Source: Phycisphaerae bacterium
Lineage (GTDB): Bacteria; Planctomycetota; Phycisphaerae; UBA1845
Assembly: GCA_029260115.1 (NCBI GenBank)
Contig: JAJDDW010000049.1
Span: 1 to 49,195, forward strand
Direction: 5' to 3'
Length of the DNA stretch: 49,195 nt
Every line of letters starts with the position of its first letter. Positions within the stretch are counted from its first letter, which is position 1. The position numbers were made by a program, and so were the translations under genes. Below are positions 35,553-44,133 of the stretch, piece after piece. The notes below the pieces were generated by a model, which worked only from the letters and a program-made list of their open reading frames with translations, made no database searches and was not told the DNA's origin.

Positions 35553-36287
35553 CTATTCGTTCATGGGGTGACAGGCAAAACACAAAGCTGACTTTTCAAT
35601 CGGTATTGTCAATCGCGCCTTTGTCGAAGAAAAAAGATCATGGCAGGAAATACAGCTAACTTGGCCTTGGGGAAGCAAAATTTCTTTTGGTAGTTGGCTT
35701 TGGTGGCGTAGCGAAACTTGCCGGCTGCCTAACCGTTGCTTTTGATAGCGCATACTCACCGGGTGTTCACCTCGATTACTTCCATAACCTGCTGACGCAC
35801 CATTGGCATGCCCGCTGCTTGCGTTTGAGGCATTAACGCCGTCATGACAGCCTAGACATTGTCGCGAGGAACTATCCATCAAGCTGTTTGAACGAAAATC
35901 GCTGGTTTGATTCGTGCTTTGGTGGGCGCGGTTCATGACCGACCAATGTGGCGAACTTTGAACAGAATCAGAGCCATCCATATGACACTTCGAGCAAAAC
36001 TCTGCTTGGTTATTGCGATCGGTTTCGCGCAAATGAGGCGCGCTTCTTCCCGATAAATCTGGTATTTGCATATGGCAAGTCAGACAGGTTATCGAACCAT
36101 CAGATGCCACTGGCCAGCCGTCTGGTATCTTGACCGCTCTAGAGGGCTTCATGCCCACTTGGTGATTACGCATGCCTGGGCCGCGTCGTAGTCGATCTGG
36201 AAGCGACGACATATCTGCCGGACGCTCGGCTTGGGATATGCCGTTAACGAGCACAAAGGTAGCGGTGAGAAATAGTATTCTTCGCAT
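35553..36287 (-). CDS. Secreted pentaheme c-type cytochrome
   Basis: This 244-residue protein has a signal peptide (RRILFLTATFVLVNGISQA) and five CXXCH sites: CLTCHMQ, CSKCHMD, CLGCHDG, CISCHDL and CFACHPM. The middle (about 115-185) is rich in Ser, Asn and Gly. The spacing is irregular and unlike the other pentaheme protein at 26741. I found no strong sigma-54 promoter in the 412 bp upstream on this strand; a weak match lies near 36441. It converges with the small lipoprotein gene. Probably a periplasmic electron carrier. Confidence 0.85.
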   Translation of the reverse strand: MRRILFLTATFVLVNGISQAERPADMSSLPDRLRRGPGMRNHQVGMKPSRAVKIPDGWPVASDGSITCLTCHMQIPDLSGRSAPHLRETDRNNQAEFCSKCHMDGSDSVQSSPHWSVMNRAHQSTNQTSDFRSNSLMDSSSRQCLGCHDGVNASNASSGHANGASAGYGSNRGEHPVSMRYQKQRLGSRQVSLRHQSQLPKEILLPQGQVSCISCHDLFSSTKARLTIPIEKSALCFACHPMNE

Positions 36288-36644
36288 TGGTATAGTCGTA
36301 TCCGCAGAGATTCGGCACGTTGTCGCGAATCCCCAAGCCCCAAAACATCTCTATAGAAAGTTGTACGATATCAACTGTTTTTGCCGGGATGGTCTCAAAG
36401 TTGACCAAGCTCAGATGCTTTACTTTGCCTGGAAATGCGTTTTCTTGTCCGTTCGCAAGCCAGAAAATCTCAATAGTGGGAAATCGCCCACTCGGCCCCA
36501 ATCAAAAGTGAGAATTGCAAGGTGATCGTCTCTCCCGATTCTCCATATCCAAACACCCCCTCTTTCTTGTTGGACTCGCCCATGGGCAGTGTTATGGCCA
36601 TTTTCCCATGGCTAATACACAAATAGTTAGCTGATTCGCTATCC

Positions 36645-36660
36645 CGGCATATTCGTTGCC
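36645..36660 (+). promoter_or_regulatory. Sigma-54 promoter of the NHL-diheme gene
   Basis: The plus strand reads CGGCATA-TTCG-TTGCC, with GG and GC ten bases apart and GGCA and TTGC intact. The predicted start near 36671 leaves about 29 bases before ATG 36700. The rest of 36288-36699 holds no gene. Confidence 0.65.
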
Positions 36661-36699
36661 TGCCTCCTATGCGTGCTTAGGAGAGGTGAAAGTACGTAA

Positions 36700-37317
36700 A
36701 TGCTCACAATGAGAAGTAGCCGTATGCGTTCTAGCCTGATAATTATCGCTGTTTTTCTGTCTGTCGTGCTGCAAACTGCCAACGCCGCTCATATCGCTAC
36801 ATGGACAACGAATATTGACAACGCAGGTCGAGTGGCGATCGATGCTACACATGTTCTGATGACTGAACCTCGATCAGGCCGGATTGTGCGGATCGAATCT
36901 ATGAATTTTGAAGCGAACGAATCACTGGCGATGATCATTGGCACCCGAGGCGACCGATTTGACGAGTTCAAGTATCCTAGAGTCATAGCCGTCGATGGGG
37001 CAATCGATCGCATGTATATAGCCGATAAAGACAACTTTCGTATGCAAGTGTTTACGCGCGCGGGCATCTTTCTTTCTACATTCGGATATAGCATCAAGTA
37101 TTTACCCGGCGGGATAAGTGAGGGATGGATGCCGCGCACTTCGGGACTCGCGGTAAATGCGGTCGGTCGCCTGTTCGTGGCCACTAACAACGTGAGTAGG
37201 ATTGAGCTATCTGACGGACAGGCCGTAGTACGGATTAAGCCAGACGGGGTATTCTATCGTGGCACCAATGTTAACACACATGATGATTTTTTTTTAAGAC
37301 TAATGACCGGCCTATGA
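36700..37317 (+). CDS. NHL-repeat protein, N-terminal part of a frame-broken gene
   Basis: This 205-residue frame has a signal peptide (SLIIIAVFLSVVLQTANA) and NHL blades YPRVIAVDGAIDRMYIADKDNFRMQVF and TSGLAVNAVGRLFVATNN. It closely parallels the propeller of the 19-heme protein at 38952: both have DNFRxQVF, AGxxLxxFGY and GLAVxxxGxxxxA in the same order. The frame collapses at a T9 tract (37277-37290 area), after which a diheme region continues in another frame. GGAGAGG lies upstream of the start; ATG 36709 is also possible. The intact ancestor was probably an NHL-multiheme fusion. Confidence 0.65.
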   Translation: MLTMRSSRMRSSLIIIAVFLSVVLQTANAAHIATWTTNIDNAGRVAIDATHVLMTEPRSGRIVRIESMNFEANESLAMIIGTRGDRFDEFKYPRVIAVDGAIDRMYIADKDNFRMQVFTRAGIFLSTFGYSIKYLPGGISEGWMPRTSGLAVNAVGRLFVATNNVSRIELSDGQAVVRIKPDGVFYRGTNVNTHDDFFLRLMTGL

Positions 37318-37633
37318 CGGGATATGCGAGGCATGCCATGAGGATTGGCTCAGCGCCTATGATTTCAACAGTTTTTGTAATGCATGCCAGACCTGCCATG
37401 CCCATGGGGCAGCGTTTGGTGAAGCGGACTTTGTGGGCACTAACGATACACCGTGTCCTGTTACACCGGCACCAGTTATTGGCGGTCTTGATGTTTCTGG
37501 CATGCTGATTGCACGTGATTTAATATACAGCAATACGGAGGGTTCCACGCCTGTACTGCACCAGGCACAGCTTCGTTATTTGCAATCAGGCGATAGTCGT
37601 GGCGAATCATCCACGCTGCCACCAAAGGATTGA
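37307..37633 (+). pseudogene. Diheme C-terminal part of the frame-broken NHL gene
   Basis: The frame ending at TGA 37631-37633 reads YDGICEACHEDW, then FCNACQTCHAHGAAFGEADF, giving two heme sites (CEACH and CQTCH) with no start codon of its own. The third frame, just before, reads KTNDRP. Adding one T in the T9 tract and one T near 37312 would give a continuous KTNDRP-YDGICEACH, a junction I recall from other multiheme proteins. So two single-base deletions, real or from sequencing, split one gene. The remainder has no other recognised domain. Confidence 0.65.
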
Positions 37634-37635
37634 TC

Positions 37636-38490
37636 GTGTACCAGAATTTAGCAAAGTTTGTGTCGTCTCATCGCAAATGGTTTCGGACCTATGTGCCTTT
37701 TATGACTACACTTTACGTGTGTTTGGCATATGGGACGCCCTTCGCCACAGCCCTGGAACCAGTCGCGGACGGTACCATTTCCGATGGCCGAAATGATGTG
37801 TATGACGGCGTACCGGACGCTTGGGATTGGAGTTTCAACAATACAAGTTACGAAGGAGCCATCACGCTCCTTGATAATCCATCCAACACAATCGAAGATC
37901 GATTGGTTTGGGAATTCGACCTGCGCGGCATCAGTTTAATGCCGCCGTTTTCTGTAACGCTCACTTTTACATTGCGTGGTCCGCCGGTCTTCCCCAGGCC
38001 TGAAACCGACGTGCATGTGTACGCATACATGGCTAATCTAGTCGAAGATGTGGCTGATTATGCTGCGCCGCCGATTCGGCAGGTAGCATCCATTCCGGTG
38101 GTAGCCTTTCAATCGCCCACGAGGTATGTAGTCGATGTGTCTCGTGAAGTGAACGACATACTATCAAGCGGCGGTATCGCGGCTGGTTTTCGTTTTCAGA
38201 TTGATCCGGATACACCAAACGCTATCAACCAAGTGTTTATTGACGCATTGGATAGCGATCCTGCGACAAAGCCAGTGTTGACCGTTGATGCCAATTTACT
38301 CGGCGATAGCGATCTGGATCAGGATGTCGACCTATTCGATTTCAGTGATTTTCTTGCATGTATGCAAGGCCCGGATGTGTCATCAATCTTGGCTTGCGCT
38401 ACGTTTGATTTCGATTTCGACGGCGACGTCGACATGGCAGACCGTGCTACCTTTCAGGTGTTTGCTACGCTATATCCATCGTCCAATTGA
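37636..38490 (+). CDS. Secreted protein with C-terminal dockerin-like EF-hand pair
   Basis: This 284-residue protein is read from GTG 37636, with AAAGGA six bases upstream; a TTG at 37630 overlaps the previous stop as TTGA. A signal-like segment (YVPFMTTLYVCLAYGTPFATA) is followed by a beta-rich region (about 40-210; RLVWEFDLRGISL, SVTLTFTLRGPP, YVVDVSREVNDILS) that resembles secreted carbohydrate-binding or anchor-type jelly-roll domains. The tail has two calcium loops, DSDLDQDVDLFDFSDFLACM and DFDFDGDVDMADRATFQVF. It lies directly behind the NHL-diheme gene and is probably co-transcribed. Partner unknown; it may attach to the cell-surface electron-transfer assembly. Confidence 0.7.
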   Translation: MYQNLAKFVSSHRKWFRTYVPFMTTLYVCLAYGTPFATALEPVADGTISDGRNDVYDGVPDAWDWSFNNTSYEGAITLLDNPSNTIEDRLVWEFDLRGISLMPPFSVTLTFTLRGPPVFPRPETDVHVYAYMANLVEDVADYAAPPIRQVASIPVVAFQSPTRYVVDVSREVNDILSSGGIAAGFRFQIDPDTPNAINQVFIDALDSDPATKPVLTVDANLLGDSDLDQDVDLFDFSDFLACMQGPDVSSILACATFDFDFDGDVDMADRATFQVFATLYPSSN

Positions 38491-38852
38491 CTACCTATTT
38501 CATGCTCGATCTAGGCCGCGACTTGAGGCAACCATCTCCCTCGAAAGACACGGGTAAGCTGGGGCATCCCCATGCCACGAGGTCATGCCGTAAATTAAAA
38601 ACGGAATTTCACTAACGTGTTAAACCACACGATGTGATCTATCAAATAAAGCTTTTGATCACCGCCAGGTCCGCGTCTCCCACAACCGAGATTGTCACTG
38701 AAACACTTCTTGGAATTGAGAACTAATTGCACGGCTAGCGTAAATCCAAGTAGTCGCCGTTGGCCCTGTAAATGCCGTAACTGCTTATGAATAAACGGGT
38801 AACGAGCAATGGTCTGGATAGGAGTTTTACCATATGGATGGCTGATAACTCG

Positions 38853-38868
38853 CGGCACGCTTCTTGCG
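38853..38868 (+). promoter_or_regulatory. Sigma-54 promoter of the 19-heme gene
   Basis: The plus strand reads CGGCACG-CTTC-TTGCG, matching the -24/-12 consensus except for the first base, with GG and GC ten bases apart. The predicted start near 38879 gives a 73-base leader. The remaining DNA of 38491-38852 shows no gene and could hold activator sites. Confidence 0.8.
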
Positions 38869-38951
38869 TAGTGTTTTATTGTGGAGAGCATTGCCGAGAA
38901 AAACGTTGCGGTCGTGTCTTTCTGCTTGGCCATTAAATGGGAGAGACAATC

Positions 38952-41900
38952 ATGTTAGCCGTACTTCTCGTAGCTGTGTCGTCTGCGACATTAGGACAGG
39001 TCCCGCAACTCAATCACGTCGATACCTATGCGGTAAATCTAAGCTATCCAGCTCGTATAGCTTCGATCAATGGTGGGGGCATATACGTCACCGATCCGCC
39101 GATGAATCGGGTTGTGGAATATGACGATTTGGGCGCATTCGTAGCGATGTTCGACATTCCCGCAACGCCGATCGGTATCACCACGCACACCGATGGCCGC
39201 GTGTTTGTGTCGCACGCCGACGGTACCGTGGGGGTGTACGATGCGGGATTCGTGTTGCTGGGCTTAGTTAATCCAGCGCCATTTACCATGGCTGGACCTA
39301 ACGATATGGCTTACCATCCGATTGATGGCGAGCTATACGTCGTGGACTCAGCGGGACATCAGATCATCGTATTCGAGGAGGTCGCTCTTAACGTGTGGTC
39401 GTTGGCACGCATGTGGGGAGCGCAAGGGTCCGCGCTCGGCGAATTTCAATCTCCACAATCCGTAGCTATCGATACGAACCTAAACCATGTCATAGTAACA
39501 GATGTCGATAATTTCCGCGTACAAGTATTCGACACAGCTGGCACACTACTGTTTAAGTTTGGCTATCGAATCCTGTTTACGAATACGTCACAGATTGCAT
39601 GGTTTGCGCGTAGCGAAGGTTTAGCCGTCGATTCATTGGGCAACATCTATATCGCAGATGCACTCATGGGTACGGTGCGAACATTTGATGCGGGTGGTAA
39701 CGAAATTGATCCAGCCCACTTACCGCTATTAAATTTTGGCGTGAATCCTGGCAATCTACGTGTGCCTTGCGATCTCATGTTCGACCTAGCTTCGGATACA
39801 TTGTTTGTAGCTAGCACCAACAACGCCACCGTTGAAGTTTATGATGTCACATATGCGGCACCATCGCCTATAATTTCAATAGACACTACGGTTAGTGCTA
39901 TCAAACTCCGTGGACAGCGAGACAATATCGTAGTCATGCCGGATAATCCGTTCGAAATTGTCGCGGCGATAGAAGCGAACGAAAACCCTGTAAGATTAGA
40001 CTTAAACCGGGACCGTGTGGTCGATGAGATCGACCTCCAACTTGCGGCCGAACACTTTGACGGCGCGACAGCCGAAGACATGATTAAGGGTTTCCATACC
40101 AACTTGCTCAGCGTGAACACCTTCATCGACCCGCCTCACTTCGTAGATTTGACCTATGCTTGTGGCCGATGCCACTCGATGGAAGGACTCCCTGGTGGAA
40201 TGTTGACGGCTGAGGGACAGGCGAATCTCTGTCAATCGTGCCATACGCCTGGCGGTATCGCGACCAATATGCCAATGGCGGATCCTGAATTGAAATTCAC
40301 TCACCCAATTGGCGTTCCAGCTGATCAGGGCATCTCCACTGGCCCAACCGCCGGCAGTCCAAGCGAAATGGAATATCATTTGGACAATGGTGATATTCGA
40401 TGCGGTACGTGTCACCAGCCACACAATAGTAAAGCGGGTGCGCCGAATCTTCGCGCGGGCCAAAATAGAGGTCAGTTATGTGCAGAATGTCATAAGGAAG
40501 TGGGCGAATGGTTGCACGCTGGCCATGCGGATGAGTCCGCTGACCCGTGGAGTCATTACGACTGGGCCTTACCAAATAGATCATCTTGTAGGCAATGTCA
40601 CTCTGGTAACGGCTTTATCGATGCCTCTAAGGGTATCGCCCCTGCAGACCAGCGTGGCGAGTTCCGCGTGCTCGATTGCACAGTTTGCCATGCTGCACAC
40701 GGTACGGCTCAGGATGATACTTTGTTGCGGATTTATCATGACGTAACATTACCAACTGAAGGCCCAGACCAGACTTTGACCGGTCAAGGTGCGATGGCTA
40801 CCTGCATGGCATGTCATAACGGTCGATACGCACCTGACGATGGCAACCTTACGCCTCACTATGCTCTTGGCGGCGTAATGCTCGAAGGCGTTAATGGCAA
40901 AGATTTTGGACATGTGTTGACGAACTCGCAGCACACGGTCTTAGGTGTAACTTGCATGAACTGCCACATGGCCCCTAGCCCAGCTGCGGGGATGCCTGGT
41001 GCGGGTAAAGTTGGTGGTCATAGCTTTAATATGAAGGTACACGATCCGGCTGATCCAGATTTCGGATTTGAAAACATCGCCAACTCATGCAATGCCGCAC
41101 AGTGTCACGGCGGATCAAACCCTGTGACGAGCATCAATCGCACGGCCTACGGCGACTACGACGGAGACGGCACAATCGAAGGTGTTCAAGATGAAGTGCA
41201 GGCCTTGATGGACATGGTATTCGCGGAAATTCAAGTTAAAGGCGCTGTATTCCTCGGTCATTATCCTTATTGGGATCTATCAGGCCTGGATTATACAAAC
41301 GCGGTATGTGTAGGCGGTCTCAGTGATGGCCTAGCCTGTGCGACCGACGCGGACTGTGATGATTTGGTTGTTGGTGATGCCGCTGGAAATTGCGTGCCTC
41401 CAGACGAACAATTGGTTCGAGACGCAATCTGGAATTATGAGTATGTAGATAATTCCGGCGACCTTGGCATCAAGAATACGGGTTACGCCGTTGGTTTGCT
41501 GCAAGTCACTATTCTTGAGCTTACAGGAGATGACGTACTGGGTGCCGATTTGAGATATACTCCGCGTGGATTTGGTCCTACAGAAGTCGCGATTCAATCG
41601 GTGAATGGCAATGCCCCAGTTGTTGTAGGCAATCCATTCTCCGTCGACTTCACGATTGAAGATGGCGCTGGTATGCCGGTTCCGATGGCGGATCTTAACC
41701 GTCTGCGTGTGAACATTTCCGGTCCTACGACCAATTACCAGCTCGTGATTTACCAAGATGGTACAGCTGCTAACTTTGTACAAAACATGGATGGCTCCTA
41801 TACCTATTCGCTTCCTACGCTACCAGGCGTGTATCTCGCGCCATTAAATGATTCACCTGATCTTGTTGACGGTGAAATGACTGGACTTCCACTTGTGGAA

Positions 41901-43796
41901 GGGACTTATACAGTTGGGATCGAAACCCGCCGTGTATTTGGTAGTGCACGCAAAGCCAGTGACGCTACGCTTGATTTTGTCGTCGCAGACAACGCGCTAG
42001 CACCACCAGCGATTGATCCTAGGCAAATAGTCACCCAGAATGCGTGCAACCAGTGCCATAACGATCTGCAACTTCATGGCGGCAATCGTTTCTCGGTTAC
42101 GGGTTGTGTGCTCTGTCACACCAGGGGTGGCGAAGATAGAGCCACGAATCCGGCCAGTACGGTTGGTGTAACGATACAATTAGGCGACATGATCCACAAA
42201 ATTCACCGTGGTCATGACTTGTCAAGCATTGGCGCTACCGCCAATAGCGTTGACCCTTATCGCTATATTATTCGAGGTTTCAATGCCAGCGTGATCGATT
42301 TCTCCGATGTTGGCTTCCCTGTCATCCCTATGGGCGTAAACGATTGCGATGCCTGTCATGGCGGGGCAACTGATGGTGGAGATATTTATACGAATATCAC
42401 GCGAGCAAACTGCGGTGGTTGCCATGAGGACATTGATTTCACGACCGGAACGATTTTAGATAAATCGAATCCAGCGGTATCTGGCGGACTGCTTACGCAA
42501 GCGGAACTCAGTGACCCCATGTATCGTGTGATGCCAGGTGGCATTACCCATGATTTTATTGACGACACAGGTTGTTCTACATGTCATGCGGCTGGTGCAC
42601 CTTTTGACGCAGTCGCAGCCCACCAACATGCGACAGTACCAGCCAAGGAAGGTACTATCCCGATGGTTGAGATTGTCAGCGTCACGGGTATGACTGGTGG
42701 CGGTGGCACCTATTTCGTGCCTGGAGATTTGCCTGAGGTTACTTTCAAATTGTCAGACTCAATGACAAGCCCCATGCAACTTGTACCGGGGGATTCCAGT
42801 ATTCTAAATCGCATGGAAACTATCGTGTCTGGACCAACGACTCAAATCCAGACCATTCTCCCACAAGAGCGCTTCTGGAGTAACGGTAACTATGCTGGTC
42901 CTAAAGTTTGCGGTGCAGGCATTGATGCTGGCATTTCCTGTTCTAGTAGCACTGATTGCGACTTAGCTGTGCTTGATGACGCGTTGGGTACTTGCATTCC
43001 TGATCCTGCACACTGGAAGGACAACTATAGTGTCGACGGCACATATACCTATACATATGTGCAGCCCTTCCCGGTATATTATCCAGCACAGCTAAATACC
43101 ATTGGCGAAGCGCCAGCAGACCAGATCTTCCCATTCGCTGAAGGCTGGGGGCAGATGTACACTGCTGCGGGTACGGTGCTTGATAATGGCACTTACACAG
43201 CAGTGATGTACGGGCGTCGTAGTACGCCGATCGCTGGCGCAAGTGAGCCGGTTATGACGGGTACATTCGACTTTGCCTTCGGTGTTGACTCGCCAGTTGT
43301 TCCATACGCGGGGACTATCACAACTGACAAGTGTAACGCATGTCACGGTAGGTTGGCTTTCCACGGCAACCAACGTGAAGGTATCGAAAGCTGCCTTGCC
43401 TGTCATACGGCTGGTACGCAAGATGGCGGAACATCCGAGAGTGTGGATTTCCGAATCATGATCCACAAGCTCCACAATGCCCAGAACCTCACGAATTTAC
43501 CATATGAGTTGAATGGTTTTGGTGGGATCGATGACTTCAGCCACTTGCTCATTTCCTCTATGCCAGGTGGAGCTGCCGAATGTCAAGTGTGCCATGCAAA
43601 TGACGATTGGAAAACACCACCTGTTCGTCCAAACATGCGAACCTGGATGTCGGCCTGTACGTCATGTCACGATGCCGCCACCACGGCCGCACATGCTGAT
43701 ATGATGACAACGCCTGGCACCTTCGATGAACAATGCATGTTCTGTCACGGAGATGGCACGCTATTCTCAGTAGAAAGCGTCCACGAAACGCCTTGA
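38952..43796 (+). CDS. Giant NHL-EF-hand-19-heme OmcA/MtrC-like cytochrome
   Basis: This 1614-residue secreted protein is read from ATG 38952, six bases after GGGAGAGA. A short signal (MLAVLLVAVSSATLGQ) is followed by an NHL-type propeller (about 20-310), an EF-hand-like loop DLNRDRVVDEIDLQL (about 350), then eight CXXCH sites and one CNAAQCH. Next come two OmcA/MtrC-like modules, from NACNQCHNDLQLHGG and from DKCNACHGRLAFHGN, each with an MIHKIH/MIHKLH motif, giving ten more CXXCH. Each is preceded by a beta domain containing a Cys-rich insert (C-x-G-G/A...C...DC...C). In all there are 18 CXXCH and one CX4CH. OmcA/MtrC proteins are outer-surface terminal reductases, so this is the likely extracellular terminal protein here. 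Confidence 0.9.
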   Translation: MLAVLLVAVSSATLGQVPQLNHVDTYAVNLSYPARIASINGGGIYVTDPPMNRVVEYDDLGAFVAMFDIPATPIGITTHTDGRVFVSHADGTVGVYDAGFVLLGLVNPAPFTMAGPNDMAYHPIDGELYVVDSAGHQIIVFEEVALNVWSLARMWGAQGSALGEFQSPQSVAIDTNLNHVIVTDVDNFRVQVFDTAGTLLFKFGYRILFTNTSQIAWFARSEGLAVDSLGNIYIADALMGTVRTFDAGGNEIDPAHLPLLNFGVNPGNLRVPCDLMFDLASDTLFVASTNNATVEVYDVTYAAPSPIISIDTTVSAIKLRGQRDNIVVMPDNPFEIVAAIEANENPVRLDLNRDRVVDEIDLQLAAEHFDGATAEDMIKGFHTNLLSVNTFIDPPHFVDLTYACGRCHSMEGLPGGMLTAEGQANLCQSCHTPGGIATNMPMADPELKFTHPIGVPADQGISTGPTAGSPSEMEYHLDNGDIRCGTCHQPHNSKAGAPNLRAGQNRGQLCAECHKEVGEWLHAGHADESADPWSHYDWALPNRSSCRQCHSGNGFIDASKGIAPADQRGEFRVLDCTVCHAAHGTAQDDTLLRIYHDVTLPTEGPDQTLTGQGAMATCMACHNGRYAPDDGNLTPHYALGGVMLEGVNGKDFGHVLTNSQHTVLGVTCMNCHMAPSPAAGMPGAGKVGGHSFNMKVHDPADPDFGFENIANSCNAAQCHGGSNPVTSINRTAYGDYDGDGTIEGVQDEVQALMDMVFAEIQVKGAVFLGHYPYWDLSGLDYTNAVCVGGLSDGLACATDADCDDLVVGDAAGNCVPPDEQLVRDAIWNYEYVDNSGDLGIKNTGYAVGLLQVTILELTGDDVLGADLRYTPRGFGPTEVAIQSVNGNAPVVVGNPFSVDFTIEDGAGMPVPMADLNRLRVNISGPTTNYQLVIYQDGTAANFVQNMDGSYTYSLPTLPGVYLAPLNDSPDLVDGEMTGLPLVEGTYTVGIETRRVFGSARKASDATLDFVVADNALAPPAIDPRQIVTQNACNQCHNDLQLHGGNRFSVTGCVLCHTRGGEDRATNPASTVGVTIQLGDMIHKIHRGHDLSSIGATANSVDPYRYIIRGFNASVIDFSDVGFPVIPMGVNDCDACHGGATDGGDIYTNITRANCGGCHEDIDFTTGTILDKSNPAVSGGLLTQAELSDPMYRVMPGGITHDFIDDTGCSTCHAAGAPFDAVAAHQHATVPAKEGTIPMVEIVSVTGMTGGGGTYFVPGDLPEVTFKLSDSMTSPMQLVPGDSSILNRMETIVSGPTTQIQTILPQERFWSNGNYAGPKVCGAGIDAGISCSSSTDCDLAVLDDALGTCIPDPAHWKDNYSVDGTYTYTYVQPFPVYYPAQLNTIGEAPADQIFPFAEGWGQMYTAAGTVLDNGTYTAVMYGRRSTPIAGASEPVMTGTFDFAFGVDSPVVPYAGTITTDKCNACHGRLAFHGNQREGIESCLACHTAGTQDGGTSESVDFRIMIHKLHNAQNLTNLPYELNGFGGIDDFSHLLISSMPGGAAECQVCHANDDWKTPPVRPNMRTWMSACTSCHDAATTAAHADMMTTPGTFDEQCMFCHGDGTLFSVESVHETP

Positions 43797-43834
43797 GCTC
43801 GGTAATTTTTAAGAAGCCTTAATAGGCTAAGCAT

Positions 43835-43876
43835 AGCAAAGCCGGTTTCGCGTTGATCGCGGGACCGGCTTTTGCT
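43835..43876 (+). terminator. Rho-independent terminator of the 19-heme gene
   Basis: AGCAAAGCCGGT (43835-43846) pairs with ACCGGCTTTTGCT (43864-43876), with TTCGCG/CGCG pairing inside. The A-rich and T-rich flanks suit both directions. The rest of 43797-44133 shows no gene. Confidence 0.8.
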
Positions 43877-44133
43877 TTGTATACATATTCTAGATCGTAT
43901 TATGATCGACAACGCCACCCATCGGCTGGCTAAATCGTTGAAATTCCGGCGTTGCGCGTCGAAAATCTAGTTTAGACAACCTGCCGGACAATGCCTGCCA
44001 CGAAATCTTTTCATATAAACAAAGATAGTCCACTTGAAAATAATGCCTATTCAGGCTCGAATACGACGCTAGGGCGGGAGTGATGGCGTATGTAACCGCC
44101 GTCTGCGCTTTGGTACAGTATAACGATCTCTAC

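Noticed and set aside
36433..36450. Weak minus-strand GG-N10-GC before the pentaheme gene at 36287
   Set aside because: Only the core dinucleotides match; GGCA and TTGC are both absent.
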